NCBI RefSeq assembly: GCF_029210385.1
Contig: NZ_JARGDQ010000003.1
Span: 124,001-188,000 of the forward strand
Source of the DNA: Desulfurivibrio dismutans
Lineage (GTDB): Bacteria; Desulfobacterota; Desulfobulbia; Desulfobulbales; Desulfurivibrionaceae
Direction: 5' to 3'
Length of the DNA: 64,000 bases
Position 1 is the stretch's first letter. Each line of letters begins with the position of its first letter. Made by a program: the position numbers and the translations under genes. This document shows positions 62,374 through 64,000 of this stretch, piece after piece. The notes below the pieces were generated by a model. The model saw only the letters and a list, made by a program, of their open reading frames with translations, did no database searches and was not told the DNA's origin.

Positions 62374-63191
62374 GCAGCCGCAGCCCCCATAAAACTGATC
62401 ACTGGGGTCAACCTGGCGCAAGCGGTGATGGAGCGACTGGTGAACGCTTGCCCCCCAAAGCCCTGCTGCAACGCTGGGATCCCCGCTGTAAGATGCTGGG
62501 CCTGCTGGGCTTAGTGCTGGCCATCGCCATGGTCAATGACCCGGCACTGCTGCCCCTGGTGCTGGCGATCCCCCTGCTGCTGGCCCTGTTTTCCGGGCTT
62601 TCCTTAAGCTTTATCCTGCGGCGGCTGTGCTATCCTTCCCTGTTGATCGTTCTGCTGCTACTGTGGCTGCCTTTCGCCGTCGGCGACACCCCCTGGCGGA
62701 CCTTCGGACCGCTCACCCTTTACCGAGAAGGTCTGGCCGCCGCCCTGCTCATTGGCGGCCGCTTTCTGGGTATTGTTTTAACCGCCATGATTGTTTTCAA
62801 CTCCACCCCGCTGGCCACCAACCTCAAAGCCATGCGGGCCCTGGGTCTGCCCTGGGTGATGGTGGACATGGCGCTGCTGACCCTGCGTTACCTGCAGGTC
62901 CTGAAGCGTGACCTGCAACAGATGCGCACCGCCATGCGCAGCCGGGGCTGGCGGAACCGGCTGCAGCCCCGTAACCTGAAAACCATCGCCTGGCTCACCG
63001 GCAGCCTGCTGCTGCGCAGCCACGAACGAGCCGACTGGATATACCGGGCCATGCGCTTGCGGGGTTACGGCCAGTCCGACCACCGGCCATCCGAATTCAA
63101 GGTCGGCGCCATGGATCTCCTGCTGCTGGGGCTGACCATGGCCATTGCCCTGCTGCTGGCATTGTTTAATCTGGAACTGGTGGTGATATGA
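62370..63191 (+). CDS. cbiQ: CbiQ/NikQ-type ECF transporter transmembrane component
   Basis: A 273-aa T component of the energy-coupling factor transporter. About five helices are followed by the coupling-helix region, which has MVDMALLTLRYLQVLKRDLQ, MRTAMRSRGWRNRLQP and SHERADWIYRAMRLRGYGQS. These are the two Ala-Arg-Gly-type motifs that contact the ATPases. The N-terminal 30 residues are hydrophilic and longer than usual. It overlaps cbiM and cbiO by 4 bp each. Confidence 0.93.
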   Translation: MSSRSPHKTDHWGQPGASGDGATGERLPPKALLQRWDPRCKMLGLLGLVLAIAMVNDPALLPLVLAIPLLLALFSGLSLSFILRRLCYPSLLIVLLLLWLPFAVGDTPWRTFGPLTLYREGLAAALLIGGRFLGIVLTAMIVFNSTPLATNLKAMRALGLPWVMVDMALLTLRYLQVLKRDLQQMRTAMRSRGWRNRLQPRNLKTIAWLTGSLLLRSHERADWIYRAMRLRGYGQSDHRPSEFKVGAMDLLLLGLTMAIALLLALFNLELVVI

Positions 63192-63943
63192 AACCGCTGC
63201 TGACCATCAAACACCTCAGCTTCACTTATCCGGACCCTGCCCTGCCCGACGGGGCCGGGGCCATCCGGGAGTTGGACCTGCAGGTTGGGGCCGGTGAACG
63301 GGTGGGACTTATCGGCCCCAACGGAGCCGGCAAAACCACTTTCTTTCTGTTGACCTGTGGGATCCTGCGCCCCACCGCCGGCGAGGTTCTTCTGCATGGC
63401 AAGCCGCTGCCAGCCAATAACTTCACCCCACGAATCGCCCTGGTCTTCCAGAAATCAGATGACCAACTGTTCTGCCCTTCAGTGTGGGAGGACGTGGCTT
63501 TCGGGCCGCAAAACCTGGGGCTGAATAACGACATGGTGGAACAGCGGGTCAAAGAGGCCCTGCAGGCGGTGGGGGCCGAAACTTTAGCGCCGCGGCCGGT
63601 ACATCATCTATCGGAGGGCGAGAAAAGGATTGTCGCCATCGCCGGCGCCCTGGCCATGCAACCGGAACTGGTTATCTACGATGAACCCAGCGCCAGCCTG
63701 GATATCCGCTCCCGCCGACGCCTGATCACCTTGCTGAAACAAAGCCGACAAACCTTCCTGCTGGCCTCCCACGACCTGGAGTTGATCCTGGAGGTCTGCG
63801 ACCGGGTGCTGCTGCTGGACGGCGGCCGCCTAATCGCCGACGGCCCGCCGGCCCAAATCATGGCCGACGAGGAACTGATGCAGGCCCACGGCCAGGAAAA
63901 ACCCCATTCCCTGGTGCCACACCAAAACCAGCACCACCGGTAA
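63188..63943 (+). CDS. cbiO: CbiO/NikO-type ECF transporter ATPase
   Basis: A 251-aa ABC ATPase. Walker A VGLIGPNGAGKTTFFLLTCG, Q-loop IALVFQKSDDQLFCPSVWED (the QKSDDQ typical of ECF ATPases), signature HLSEGEKRIVAIAGALA, and Walker B LVIYDEPSASLDIRSRRRLI with switch His in LLASHDLELILEVCDRVLLL. It powers import by the CbiM/CbiQ pair. It probably works as a homodimer as there is only one ATPase gene. The last 57 bp of the window hold nothing further that I can assign. Confidence 0.95.
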   Translation: MKPLLTIKHLSFTYPDPALPDGAGAIRELDLQVGAGERVGLIGPNGAGKTTFFLLTCGILRPTAGEVLLHGKPLPANNFTPRIALVFQKSDDQLFCPSVWEDVAFGPQNLGLNNDMVEQRVKEALQAVGAETLAPRPVHHLSEGEKRIVAIAGALAMQPELVIYDEPSASLDIRSRRRLITLLKQSRQTFLLASHDLELILEVCDRVLLLDGGRLIADGPPAQIMADEELMQAHGQEKPHSLVPHQNQHHR

Positions 63944-64000
63944 ACGGGCAGCAGCATCTTATGGGCAAGTTCACGTCCTGCGACGGCCGATCAATCGTTG

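Overview
The window is about 64 kb of GC-rich bacterial chromosome. Gene content points to a Gram-negative anaerobe of the Desulfobacterota, most likely a Desulfobulbales relative; a haloalkaliphile such as Desulfurivibrio would fit. The indications are a small siroheme sulfite-reductase-type protein, a complete Na+-translocating NADH:quinone reductase operon, a CcsA-type cytochrome c assembly factor, an OFA-family carboxylate transporter, fused IspDF, an oxygen-dependent-type HemY, and the order pgk-tpiA-secG-tRNA-Leu. The taxonomic placement is inference; there is no 16S gene here.

Layout. 1-4.1 kb: end of an exported protein, trpS, and grpE-dnaK with a strong terminator. 4.4-8.1 kb: an exported beta-carbonic-anhydrase-like protein without zinc ligands, a DMT exporter, a DUF4405 membrane protein and a SprA-related protease-like protein. 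8.3-14 kb: a large AsmA protein facing a solute-binding-protein/hybrid-kinase pair. 14-23.2 kb: one leftward operon apbE-nqrABCDEF, an NqrM-like gene, ccsA and a membrane gene. 23.3-32.2 kb: an OFA transporter, an unknown membrane protein with zwf, then the glycolytic block (divergent GAPDH, rimI, pgk, tpiA, secG, tRNA-Leu). 32.2-38.2 kb: an accessory zone with remnants of VapC, Fic, zeta-toxin and NUDIX genes, two HNH endonucleases, and a frameshifted Fic gene inside a 1.5-kb insertion flanked by 31-bp direct repeats. 38.2-44.9 kb: a VTT membrane protein, a radical-SAM protein, rmuC, the sulfite-reductase-like gene, a CAU tRNA, Nif3-like and zinc-ribbon genes, and RNase P RNA. 45-53.4 kb: ispDF, a hipB gene with a broken hipA, thpR, aroD-aroE-aroA and pgi. 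53.5-64 kb: a J-domain protein, an M48-TPR protease and a corrinoid adenosyltransferase, then a flavodoxin-like gene, hemY, a divergent dnaA and a nikR-cbiMQO nickel/cobalt uptake operon.

Working together: NqrA-F with ApbE forms a sodium-pumping respiratory complex. zwf, pgi, gap, pgk and tpiA are central sugar-phosphate enzymes. aroD, aroE and aroA are three shikimate steps in a row. NikR and CbiMQO form a metal-sensing and uptake unit.

The most striking non-coding signal is a dispersed family of about 107-bp elements, nine copies in 64 kb. Each can fold into a long outer stem carrying three inner hairpins. Outer arms differ between copies but stay self-complementary within a copy. Several copies abut or overlap gene ends and supply stop codons.
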